64,000 nt of DNA. It comes from Kribbella kalugense. GTDB lineage: Bacteria > Actinomycetota > Actinomycetes > Propionibacteriales > Kribbellaceae. Below are positions 52,024 through 60,088 of the stretch, one piece after another. The notes beneath the pieces are model-generated. The model saw only the letters and a program-made list of their open reading frames with translations, did not search any database and was not told the origin of the DNA. The stretch lies in the NCBI RefSeq assembly GCF_004365875.1, contig NZ_SODF01000003.1, positions 83,805-147,804 on the forward strand. Reading direction: 5' to 3'. The translations under genes were made by a program, and so were the position numbers. Numbering within the stretch: position 1 is the first letter of the stretch; every line of letters starts with the position of its first letter.

Positions 52024-53185
52024 GCGTCGCGACCCAGCCGGCCACGATCGGCAGCCGCGAATCCCGCAGTACGGCGGTGAACGCGAACGGCCGGTCCAGC
52101 GCGACGTCGAGTCGACGCTCCTTACGAGTAACCATCGCCGCCCGGGTCATCGCCATCGCGGTCACGGCCGCGGCCTCGAACCCGGTCGCGAAGAACCGCG
52201 CGAGCACCTTCTGCTTCGCCTGACCGACCTGGAGCGGCGTCGGACTGAGCGCGCTGAAATGCCCGTGATCCCCAGGATCCGAGGTGACCGCGGTCAGCCC
52301 GAACAGCTCCTGTGACTCGAGCAGATCGTGTTCGACCTCGATGCTGAACGACGGCAGCGAAAGCTTCACATCGGGTCGCGCCGACGTGGTCTGCGCGATC
52401 CGCACCCCCGGCGCAACCTCCGCACCGGGCTCGCCTTGCTCAATCAACTCCCGGCCGGACACCCCGCCGCTGGGGTCGGCGACGGCGTCCAGCAGTCCCG
52501 CCAACACCTCGGCCTGGGAGGTCTGCGGCTGACCGATCCCGAGAAGCACGTCCACGTCGGCGTCACCCACGACCGTGGCAACGGTCAGATCGCCATACCG
52601 CCGTACGGCGTCGAGGTCGGAGTCGACCCGTTCGAGCCAGTGCCACGAGCCTGCGAACGGACCATCGGGCACCCGCCGGAACTGCTCGGTGAAGGGACGA
52701 ACCCAGGTCGTCCGCAGCAGCAGTGCCGAGGCAAGCACAAGCAGTACGCCGGAATCGAGGTCGAGCGGCATCTGCCGGATCAGGCCGTCGGTGTGCTCGG
52801 CGGCCCACGCGTCGAGTTTCGCCTTGTCGACGCCCGGGTTGCCGGTCAGCATGCCGACCAGCGGCGCGGGCATCACGCTGTCGAACGACTCCGCGAGCTT
52901 CAACTGCTCGCTCACCCAAACCCCGAGCGCAGCATGCAGATCCGCGGATCCTTCGATCGCCTCGATCAGCCGAACTGCGTCCGTCGATCCCGTCGCCGCA
53001 TCGACTCCCGCGGCAGCAGCCAGCTCGCTACGACCAGGCTCGTCCGCGCCGGTCGCGAGGAGCGCGAGCAACGGCCAGAGGCCGAGCCCGGACACGACTG
53101 TGTTCTCCGCGGGGAGGCTCCGGGCCCAGCGGCTGGTCAGTTCGTTGACTGCGCGCACCACGTCGGCGTCCATGTCCTCCACCAT
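52004..53185 (-). CDS. Serpin-family protein, cytoplasmic
   Basis: About 393 residues. The N-terminal VSGLGLWPLLALLATGA corresponds to serpin helix B/strand 6B. The breach/hinge is AKQKVLARFFATGFEAAAVTA, where GFEAAA matches the small-residue hinge of inhibitory serpins. The C-terminal RPFAFTAVLRDSRLPIVAGW and VATP are the serpin signature. There is no signal peptide. It should form covalent complexes with serine or cysteine proteases if inhibitory; the target is unknown. ATG 53185 or 53173 may be the start. Bacterial serpins are sporadic, suggesting transfer. Confidence 0.85.
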   Translation of the reverse strand: MVEDMDADVVRAVNELTSRWARSLPAENTVVSGLGLWPLLALLATGADEPGRSELAAAAGVDAATGSTDAVRLIEAIEGSADLHAALGVWVSEQLKLAESFDSVMPAPLVGMLTGNPGVDKAKLDAWAAEHTDGLIRQMPLDLDSGVLLVLASALLLRTTWVRPFTEQFRRVPDGPFAGSWHWLERVDSDLDAVRRYGDLTVATVVGDADVDVLLGIGQPQTSQAEVLAGLLDAVADPSGGVSGRELIEQGEPGAEVAPGVRIAQTTSARPDVKLSLPSFSIEVEHDLLESQELFGLTAVTSDPGDHGHFSALSPTPLQVGQAKQKVLARFFATGFEAAAVTAMAMTRAAMVTRKERRLDVALDRPFAFTAVLRDSRLPIVAGWVATPTEPGE

Positions 53186-53193
53186 GCCATGCC

Positions 53194-53282
53194 GGACCGC
53201 CAGGCCATCACAATCGCCGGGTCCCGACCCGCGCCACGCTCAGCGTCGCCGCCGTCCGCGCATTGTGATGGCCTGGCGGTCC
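53194..53282. repeat. Intergenic inverted-repeat element with 21-bp perfect arms
   Basis: The arms 53194-53214 and 53262-53282 are perfect reverse complements (core CCGCCAGGCCATCACAAT) around a 47-bp GC-rich centre. The CGCCAGGCCATCACA core also occurs at 24959. It lies between the serpin gene and the flavoprotein gene and could be a REP/MITE-like element. Confidence 0.85.
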
Positions 53283-53320
53283 GCCACTCACACGTCTCAG
53301 CCCGCCCACGTTCCATAGGT

Positions 53321-53971
53321 ATGAAGCGAAACGTCGAACCCAAGGTCCTGTACTTCGGTACGCCGGTTGTGCTGATCAGCTCGCGCAACCCGGACGGCAG
53401 TACGAACCTCAGCCCGATGTCGTCGGCCTGGTGGCTCGGGTACACCGCGATGCTGGGAATGGGAACGAGCGCGCAGGCGGTCAAGAACCTGATCGAGCGG
53501 CCCGAGGTGATCCTGAACCTGGTCGATCCGGCCATGGTCGCGGCCCTGGACCGGATCGCGTTGCTGACCGGCTCGGAGGAGATGTCCGACAAGAAGCGTG
53601 CCCGCGGCTACCGCTACGAGCCGGACAAGTTCGCGGCCGGCGGGCTGACCCGCGAGCCGAGCGACCTGATCGAGCTCGACGCGGTCGAGGAGAGCCCGAT
53701 CAACCTCGAGGGCCGGATCGTGAACATCCACGAGATCGGTGGTCCCGACTCGCTCCTGTGTGCGCTGGAGATGAAGGTCGAGCGGGTGCACGTCCGTGAG
53801 GACCTGCTGATGAGCAACGACCGCTACATCGACCCGCTGCGCTGGGATCCGCTGATCATGAAGTTCACCGAGTACTTCGCCGGCGGCGCACCGGCGTACG
53901 CCTCCTCGCTCGCTCGCGGGTGGGAGATGCCGCCGATGCCGATCCCGGCCTCCGTCGGGTCAGCCGACTGA
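53321..53971 (+). CDS. Flavin reductase-like FMN-binding domain protein
   Basis: 216 residues (PKVLYFGTPVVLISSRNPDG; TNLSPMSSAWWLGYTAMLGM; LIERPEVILNLVDP), the split-barrel FMN-binding fold of flavin reductases and of related flavoproteins. The start is ATG 53321, next to the inverted-repeat element. The 3' end overlaps the convergent EamA transporter gene by 12 bp. The partner oxygenase is unknown. Confidence 0.85.
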   Translation: MKRNVEPKVLYFGTPVVLISSRNPDGSTNLSPMSSAWWLGYTAMLGMGTSAQAVKNLIERPEVILNLVDPAMVAALDRIALLTGSEEMSDKKRARGYRYEPDKFAAGGLTREPSDLIELDAVEESPINLEGRIVNIHEIGGPDSLLCALEMKVERVHVREDLLMSNDRYIDPLRWDPLIMKFTEYFAGGAPAYASSLARGWEMPPMPIPASVGSAD

Positions 53972-54859
53972 CGTCAACTCCGAGTCGGACTCCGCGAGCC
54001 GCGGAGTCCGGCGCCGGATGATCGTGCAGGCCATGCCGCCGATCACGAGCACGGCCGCGATCCCCTGCTGCAGTCCGACCGCTTCGCCGCGCAGTACCCA
54101 GGCCGCGGACATCCCGACAACCGGCACCAGCAGCGAGAACGGCGCGACCGTGCTGGCGTCGTACTGCCGGAGCAGGTAGCCCCAGACGCCGAAGCCGAAC
54201 AGGGTGGCCGCGAAGGCGAGATACGCGATCGAGCCGATGCCGCTGAGGTCCATCCCGCGCAGCGCGTCGACGTCGGCCTGCGGACCTTCGGTGATCAGGG
54301 ACAGGATTGTCAGCGGTACGACGGCGACCGCGCTCACCCAGACCATGAACCGCAGCGTGTCCGGCGGCTTGGCGTACCGGGTGATCGTGTTCGACACACC
54401 CCAGAAGCAGCCCGCGAGGATCACCAGCGCCAGCGCGCCGGCCGGAGCCGACAGCTCGCCGTCGAGCACGATCAGCACGATCCCGACACACGCGATGACG
54501 ATGCCGACGAGCTGCGTCGGCCGCGGACGCTCCCGCAGTACGGCGATCGCGAAGAGGACTGTGAAGATCACCTGAGACTGCAGCACCAGCGACGCCAGAC
54601 CGGCCGGCACGCCGTGATCCATCGCAATGAACAGCAGCCCGAACTTCGCCACCCCGAGCGCGAGCCCTACACCGACGACGTACCGCCAAGGGACTCGTGG
54701 CTTGCCGAGCAGGAAGATCGCGGGTACGGCGGCGAAGAAGAACCGCAGCGCGGACAGCAGCAGCGGTGGAACGCCTTCCAGGCCGACCTCGATGACGACG
54801 AAGTTGATGCCCCAGACAACGACGACGGCGAGCGCGAGGAGCAGGTCACGAGGCTTCAT
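53960..54859 (-). CDS. EamA/DMT-family transporter
   Basis: 299 residues with ten transmembrane helices in two EamA halves (LALAVVVVWGINFVVIEVGL at the start; PAGALALVILAGCFWGVSNT opening the second). These export amino acids or other metabolites. It is divergent from a LysR gene, and the 73-bp shared region has an inverted repeat, so LysR control is likely. Confidence 0.93.
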   Translation of the reverse strand: MKPRDLLLALAVVVVWGINFVVIEVGLEGVPPLLLSALRFFFAAVPAIFLLGKPRVPWRYVVGVGLALGVAKFGLLFIAMDHGVPAGLASLVLQSQVIFTVLFAIAVLRERPRPTQLVGIVIACVGIVLIVLDGELSAPAGALALVILAGCFWGVSNTITRYAKPPDTLRFMVWVSAVAVVPLTILSLITEGPQADVDALRGMDLSGIGSIAYLAFAATLFGFGVWGYLLRQYDASTVAPFSLLVPVVGMSAAWVLRGEAVGLQQGIAAVLVIGGMACTIIRRRTPRLAESDSELTSVG

Positions 54860-54880
54860 ACGGTCCAGTCTGGGTGGCAG

Positions 54881-54922
54881 TACACTTAAGGACCAGCACC
54901 GATTACTACCGCCTTCAGTGTA
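54881..54922. promoter_or_regulatory. Candidate LysR binding region
   Basis: TACACTTAAGG (54881-54891) and CCTTCAGTGTA (54912-54922) match as an inverted repeat at 10 of 11 positions, centred between the divergent EamA and LysR genes. Confidence 0.55.
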
Positions 54923-54932
54923 GGAGTGCTAA

Positions 54933-55841
54933 ATGATCGATCTCGGTCGGCTCCGCGCGCTGCACGCGGTCGCGCAGTACGGCTCGGTCAACCGCGCGGC
55001 CGAGGTGCTCGGCTACACGCCCTCCGCGGTGTCGCAGCAGCTGACGAAGCTGGAGCGCGAGACCCGGACGACACTGGTCGAGCGGCAGGGCCGCGGGATC
55101 GTGCTGACCGACGCGGCCCGGCAGCTGGCCTCGACGGCGGCGCGGATTCTCGAGCTGGTCGAGGACGCCGAGCTGACGCTGGACGAGCAGCGCGGGCAGG
55201 CGATCGGGACACTGAGTATCGCGGCCTTTCCGACCGCGGCCCGCGGGCTGCTGCCGCCGGTGTTGGCGCGGCTGATCCATGATCACGAGCAGCTCGACGT
55301 CCGCGTGCTCGAGACGGATCCGTTCGAGGCCGTTGCCGCGGTCAACCGTGGCGAGATCGACGTGGCGATCGTCCACGACTGGCAGAACACACCACTCGGT
55401 CTGCCGGACGGATTGTCGCGGGTGAAGCTCGGCTCGGATCCGGCCGACGTACTGGTGCCGGCGTCGCATCGCCTTGCAGGCAAGGAATTCGTCCGAGCGG
55501 AGGACTTGGTCGGCGAACGCTGGATCTGCCAGCCGGTCGGGTCGATCTGCCACGAGTGGCTGGTCCGGACGATGCGTCGCGCCGGCGTCGAACCAGAGGT
55601 CGCCTACTCGATCGCGGAGTACCAGACCCAGCTCGCGATGCTTGCCCGCGGCATCGGCATCGGGCTGCTCCCACGGCTCGGTCGCGGTCCGGTCCCCGAC
55701 GGCGTGGTCGTCGTACCCCTGCAGCCGGCTCCGAGTCGCCGCCTGTACGCCGTCTGGCGGACGACCACCTCCCGCCGTCCCGCGATCACGGTCACGCTCG
55801 CCACGCTGAAAGCCGCCTGGCCAGACCGCGACACCGCCTGA
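54933..55841 (+). CDS. LysR-family regulator
   Basis: 302 residues. The N-terminal HTH is LRALHAVAQYGSVNRAAEVL with GYTPSAVSQQLTKLE, followed by a two-lobed effector domain (IGTLSIAAFPTAARGLLPPV; QLAMLARGIGIGLLPRLG). It is divergent from the EamA transporter gene, its probable target. Confidence 0.94.
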   Translation: MIDLGRLRALHAVAQYGSVNRAAEVLGYTPSAVSQQLTKLERETRTTLVERQGRGIVLTDAARQLASTAARILELVEDAELTLDEQRGQAIGTLSIAAFPTAARGLLPPVLARLIHDHEQLDVRVLETDPFEAVAAVNRGEIDVAIVHDWQNTPLGLPDGLSRVKLGSDPADVLVPASHRLAGKEFVRAEDLVGERWICQPVGSICHEWLVRTMRRAGVEPEVAYSIAEYQTQLAMLARGIGIGLLPRLGRGPVPDGVVVVPLQPAPSRRLYAVWRTTTSRRPAITVTLATLKAAWPDRDTA

Positions 55842-55844
55842 AGA

Positions 55845-56696
55845 TCACTTGTTGACGATTAGCCGGAGCTTGGCCTCGGTCTCCTCGTCGAGTGCCGTGT
55901 AGACGGTCACCCGCAGCGGCCCGAGCTGCGACAGCCACAGGTTGACCGGCTCGATCTGCAGGAGTCCGAACCCGTCGACCGAGAGCACCTTGGTGCGGGT
56001 GCTCGGCGCGGCCACGTCGTACCGCTCCCAGAGCTCCGTGAAGTACGGCGAGTTGCTCAGCAGCCCCTGGATCAAGTCCTGCCAGAGCGCCTCGCCGACG
56101 TGGTTGGCCGAGGCCGCGCGGAACGCCGCGACCATGTGGTGCTTGGTCGTCTCCGCGTCGACGAAGCTGCACTTCCAGCCGTCCGAGACGAAGTTGAGCC
56201 AGAGCAGGTTCCGCTCTTCGACCGGCACCGTGTTCAGGTCGATGACCACTTTGCAGTAGGCCTCGTTGAACGCGAGGATGTCGTACCGCGAGTTCATCAC
56301 GAGCGCCGGATACGGCTGGACCACGTCGAGCGTCTTCTGCACCGACGGAGGCAGCGCCGAGCAGACACCCTGCGTCGGCCCGAGCCGGAGCCCCGCCAGG
56401 CTGTACAGGTGGCTGCGCTCCTGCCGGTCGAACCGCAACGCCGTCGCGATCGCATCCAGGACCTGGGCGGACACGTTGATCTCACGACCCTGCTCGAGCC
56501 AGGTGTACCAGGTGACGCCGACTCCGGCGAGCAGTGCGACCTCCTCGCGCCGCAGACCCGGCGTACGCCGTCGGCCGCCCGGAGCGAACCCGACCTCGTC
56601 CGGCCGGATCCGCTCTCGCCGGCTACGCAGGAACAGCCCGAGCTCCCGCCGCGGCGACGTCGCGGTTCTGTCGGTGGCTGCTGGGACAGTGGTCAT
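55845..56696 (-). CDS. XRE-family regulator with MmyB-like ligand domain
   Basis: 283 residues. The Cro/C1 HTH (RTPGLRREEVALLAGVGVTW with YTWLEQGREIN) is followed by an MmyB-like PAS-type domain (VQPYPALVMNSRYDILAFNE; NLLWLNFVSD; GEALWQDLIQGL). ATG 56696 is preferred over an upstream ATG. It is divergent from the MFS exporter gene, 101 bp apart, and is its likely regulator. Confidence 0.9.
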   Translation of the reverse strand: MTTVPAATDRTATSPRRELGLFLRSRRERIRPDEVGFAPGGRRRTPGLRREEVALLAGVGVTWYTWLEQGREINVSAQVLDAIATALRFDRQERSHLYSLAGLRLGPTQGVCSALPPSVQKTLDVVQPYPALVMNSRYDILAFNEAYCKVVIDLNTVPVEERNLLWLNFVSDGWKCSFVDAETTKHHMVAAFRAASANHVGEALWQDLIQGLLSNSPYFTELWERYDVAAPSTRTKVLSVDGFGLLQIEPVNLWLSQLGPLRVTVYTALDEETEAKLRLIVNK

Positions 56697-56778
56697 GAGA
56701 CCATCATGGGCGTTGGTGGAGCCGGGTGCCAGGTGCTGCGAGTAATAGGATAACCAGGCTCTCACCACCAGGATCCAG

Positions 56779-56799
56779 ATGCATCCATCCTGGATGCAT
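56779..56799. promoter_or_regulatory. Operator overlapping a start codon: ATGCATCCA-TCC-TGGATGCAT
   Basis: A perfect 9-bp inverted repeat with a 3-nt spacer whose right arm includes the AT of the MFS gene start codon (56798). It is probably bound by the divergent XRE regulator. Confidence 0.8.
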
Positions 56800-58243
56800 G
56801 ACAGACCAGCTCCACGTCGCCACCCCCGGCGTCACCGCCCGGCCGCAGGTCGCCGTGCCGCTGAATCCGGTGGCCCTCACGACTCTGATCTTCGGCGCCT
56901 TCCTGCCGATGCTTTCCTTCTTCGTCATCAACGTGGCCCTGCCCGCGATCGGGTCGGACCTCCACGCCACCTCGGGCGAGCTCCAGCTCGTGGTCGGCAG
57001 CTACGGCATCGCCGTGGCCACTCTGCTCGTGGTCGGCGGTCGCCTCGGCGACACGTACGGCCGTAAACGCCTGTTCCTGATCGGACTGGTCGGCTTCACG
57101 GTGATGTCGCTGATCTGCGCCATCGCCCCGAGCATCGGCGTACTGCTCGTCGCCCGGGTCGTCCAGGGCGCAGCCGGCGCTGCCGTCACGCCGCAGGTGC
57201 TGGCAACGATCACCAGCCTGCTCAAAGGCGAGCACCGCGCCCGCGCGATGGCCATATACGGCGTGGCGGGCGGGGCCGCGGCCGCGTTCGGTCAGATCCT
57301 CGGCGGCGTATTGGTCGAGGCCAACGTGTTCGGCCTCGGCTGGCGGGCCGTGTTCCTCGTCAACGTGCCGGTCGGCATCCTGGGTGTACTAGCCGCGACC
57401 CGGCTGATCCCGGAGACCAAGGCAGACAAGGCGCAGCGCGTTGACCTCGTCGGCGCCGCACTGCTCGCGCTGACTCTGGTGCTGCTGCTCCTGCCACTCA
57501 CGGAGGGCCGTCCGCTCGGTTGGCCGCTCTGGACGTGGCTCTGCCTCGCAGCAACGATTCCGGCGGTAGCGGTGCTCGGCGTACACCAGCATCGGTCCGA
57601 GCGGTCGGGTGCGGCTCCACTGATCCCACCGACCGTGCTGCGACTGAAGGCGATGCGGATCGGGCTCCTGCTCGCAGTGGCGTTCTTCACCACGTTCGGC
57701 GGCTTCATGTTCGTGTTCGCGCTAGCCACTCAGGGCGAGGCGCACATGTCCCCGCTGGAAGGCGGTCTGAGTCTGCTGCCGATGGCGGTCGGCTTCCTGA
57801 TCACGTCGATCTACGGTCCGCGCCTGCAGGTCCGGTACGGCGCCGGCCTGATCGTTCGGGGCTGGATCATCCAGGCAGTCGGGTACGCCGTACTCGCGGT
57901 CGTCGCCCTGACCGTCTGGCCCGACGTAAACCCGTGGAAGCTCGCCGTACCGATGCTGATCGCAGGCTTCGGGTCCGGCCTGGTCATGGTGCCGCTGATG
58001 GGAGTCGTGCTCGGTCAGGTCCCACCGGCGCAAGCCGGCCTGGGTAGTGGCATCCTGCTCACCAGCCAGCAGACCTGTCTCGCGCTAGGCGCAGCAATCG
58101 TCGGTACGGCGTTCCTGTCGCTGGCCGGGACCTCATGGGGCCAGGGCGGCGCACTGGCCGCGGTAGCCCTGGCAATCACAGCGATCTCGCTGCTGATGAC
58201 CCCGGTCACGCACCAGCTGCGGTCCAGTGGGAAGGGCGTGTAA
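56798..58243 (+). CDS. MFS multidrug exporter, DHA2/EmrB type
   Basis: 481 residues with 14 predicted transmembrane segments. Motif A is GGRLGDTYGRKRLFLIG and motif C-like GGAAAAFGQILGGVL. The start ATG 56798 sits in the operator and has no clear RBS. The 3' end overlaps the convergent pentapeptide-repeat gene by 38 bp. It probably exports drugs under the divergent XRE regulator. Confidence 0.92.
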   Translation: MTDQLHVATPGVTARPQVAVPLNPVALTTLIFGAFLPMLSFFVINVALPAIGSDLHATSGELQLVVGSYGIAVATLLVVGGRLGDTYGRKRLFLIGLVGFTVMSLICAIAPSIGVLLVARVVQGAAGAAVTPQVLATITSLLKGEHRARAMAIYGVAGGAAAAFGQILGGVLVEANVFGLGWRAVFLVNVPVGILGVLAATRLIPETKADKAQRVDLVGAALLALTLVLLLLPLTEGRPLGWPLWTWLCLAATIPAVAVLGVHQHRSERSGAAPLIPPTVLRLKAMRIGLLLAVAFFTTFGGFMFVFALATQGEAHMSPLEGGLSLLPMAVGFLITSIYGPRLQVRYGAGLIVRGWIIQAVGYAVLAVVALTVWPDVNPWKLAVPMLIAGFGSGLVMVPLMGVVLGQVPPAQAGLGSGILLTSQQTCLALGAAIVGTAFLSLAGTSWGQGGALAAVALAITAISLLMTPVTHQLRSSGKGV

Positions 58244-58967
58244 CTGCCGTCGGCAGTTTGGTTGCCTGGTCGCCTCGCGCGGCGTTGACCTGGGACTGGG
58301 TGAGGAAGAGCGCACCCGTCAGGTCGGCGCCGCGCAGGTCTGCGTCCCGCAGGTCCGCACCGATCAGGTCCGCCTGCCGCAGGTCGGCACCACGCAGATC
58401 CGCACCGATCAGGTAAGCGCCGCGCAGGTTGGCCTTCGCCAAGTCGGCGCCACGGAGGCGAGCTCCGATCAGGTCCGCGCCACGGCGTTCTTTCTTCTTG
58501 CTCTGCTTGCCGCGGAGGCGTTGGCTGGTCTTGAGGAGCAGTTCGTTGACCGCTGCCCGCTCGGCGTTCACGTCGACCGTGGTGAGGTCCGGCGTACGAC
58601 TCACGTCTTCGATGCGGGCGATCGCCGGCCGCGCTGCCTCGTCGTACTCGAGGACCTCGGTGAGGTACCAGAGCAGCTCGTGCAGCTGGCGGAGTACTGG
58701 CAGCGCCGCGAACATCTCAGCGGACGACTGCCCTCTCCTGGTGATCTCCTGCCCGGCACCGAAGCAGTCGTAGACCGTGCATCCCTGAAAACCCTTGCTG
58801 CGCAGGTCTTTGTGGATGCTGCAGCGGAAGTCGTCGCTGAGATTCGGGCACGGCTCGCCCGCGGGCTTGTCCAGCGCGAAGTCCGCCGACTTGTTGAAGG
58901 TCAGCGCAATGCAGCAGAGGCCGACGCAACTAGTGCAGTCGGCCCGAAGCTCAGTTTTGTTCGGCAA
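58206..58967 (-). CDS. Cys-cluster plus pentapeptide-repeat protein
   Basis: About 253 residues. The N-terminal 70 residues carry a Cys-rich cluster (CTSCVGLCCIAL; PCPNLSDDFRCSIHKDL; GCTVYDCFGAG), likely a metal or Fe-S site. A helical middle is followed by about 11 pentapeptide repeats (GADLIGARLRGADLAKANLR onwards), a right-handed beta helix. The start is uncertain: TTG 58967 gives LPNKTELRADC and overlaps the prfB end by 17 bp. The frame is certain. Coupling to prfB translation is likely. Function is unknown. Confidence 0.8.
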   Translation of the reverse strand: MPNKTELRADCTSCVGLCCIALTFNKSADFALDKPAGEPCPNLSDDFRCSIHKDLRSKGFQGCTVYDCFGAGQEITRRGQSSAEMFAALPVLRQLHELLWYLTEVLEYDEAARPAIARIEDVSRTPDLTTVDVNAERAAVNELLLKTSQRLRGKQSKKKERRGADLIGARLRGADLAKANLRGAYLIGADLRGADLRQADLIGADLRDADLRGADLTGALFLTQSQVNAARGDQATKLPTAVTRPSHWTAAGA

Positions 58968-60072
58968 CCGTGTGGCCGGTCCGGCGCCAGCGGATGCCGG
59001 CCTCGATGAACTCGTCGATCTCGCCGTCGAAGACACCCGAGGTGTTGCCGGACTCGAACTGCGTCCGCAGGTCCTTCACCATCTGGTACGGGTGCAGGAC
59101 ATACGACCGCATCTGGTCGCCCCACGAGCCCTGCACGTCGCCGCGCAGCGCGTCGATCTGGGCCCGCTCCTCGGCCTTCTTCAAGGCGAGCAGCTTGGCC
59201 TTCAGGATGACCATCGCGGAGGCCTTGTTCTGCAGCTGCGACTTCTCGTTCTGGCAGGAGACCACGGTGCGGGTCGGGATGTGCGTGATCCGGACCGCGG
59301 AGTCGGTGGTGTTGACGCTCTGACCACCCGGACCGGACGAGCGGTACACGTCGATCCGCAGTTCCTCTTCCGGCACGTCGATCTCGTCGGTCTGCTCGAG
59401 CACCGGGACCACCTCGACCGCGGCGAACGAGGTCTGCCGGCGACCCTGGTTGTCGAACGGCGAGATCCGCACCAGCCGGTGCGTGCCGGACTCCACACTC
59501 AGCGTCCCGTACGCGTACGGCGCCTTGACTCCGAACGTCGTCGACTTCAGCCCGGCCTCCTCGGCGTACGACGTGTCGTAGACCTCGGTCGGATAGCCGT
59601 GCCGCTCCGCCCAGCGCAGGTACATCCGCTGCAGCATCTCGGCGAAGTCCGCGGCATCCACACCGCCCGCACCGGACCGGATCGTCACCAGCGCTTCGCG
59701 TTCGTCGTACTCGCCGGACAGCAGCGTGCGGACCTCGAGGGACTGGATCGCCTTGGTCAGCGGGCCGAGATCCTTCTCCGCCTCGGCCATGCTGTCGGCG
59801 TCGTTCTCCTCGCGGCCCAGCTCGATCAATGTGCCGAGGTCCTCGAGCCGGCTGCGCAGCGCGGTCACCCGGTCCACGTCGGACTGCAGGCTGGACAGCC
59901 GCGACGTCACCTTCTGCGCGTTCGCCTGGTCGTCCCACAGGTCGGGCGCGGCAACCACCTCGCCGAGCTCATCGATCTCCTTGCGCAGGGCAGGGAGATC
60001 CAGCACCTTCTCGATCGAGGTCAACGTCACGTCGAGCTGCTTCAGCTCCGCGTCAAAATCCAGTCCAGCCAC
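58951..60072 (-). CDS. prfB: Peptide chain release factor 2
   Basis: 373 residues. It has the RF2 stop-codon-recognition motif SPF (ISPFDNQG) and the peptidyl-hydrolysis GGQ at residues 249-251 (SGPGGQSVNT). The reading frame is continuous from GTG 60072, so there is no programmed +1 frameshift, unlike E. coli. It starts 16 bp after the stop of a TetR gene, so part of its transcription may come from that promoter. In many actinobacteria it lies near ftsE; here they are about 17.7 kb apart. Confidence 0.97.
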   Translation of the reverse strand: MAGLDFDAELKQLDVTLTSIEKVLDLPALRKEIDELGEVVAAPDLWDDQANAQKVTSRLSSLQSDVDRVTALRSRLEDLGTLIELGREENDADSMAEAEKDLGPLTKAIQSLEVRTLLSGEYDEREALVTIRSGAGGVDAADFAEMLQRMYLRWAERHGYPTEVYDTSYAEEAGLKSTTFGVKAPYAYGTLSVESGTHRLVRISPFDNQGRRQTSFAAVEVVPVLEQTDEIDVPEEELRIDVYRSSGPGGQSVNTTDSAVRITHIPTRTVVSCQNEKSQLQNKASAMVILKAKLLALKKAEERAQIDALRGDVQGSWGDQMRSYVLHPYQMVKDLRTQFESGNTSGVFDGEIDEFIEAGIRWRRTGHTVAEQN

Positions 60073-60088
60073 AACCAAGCAGCGTACC

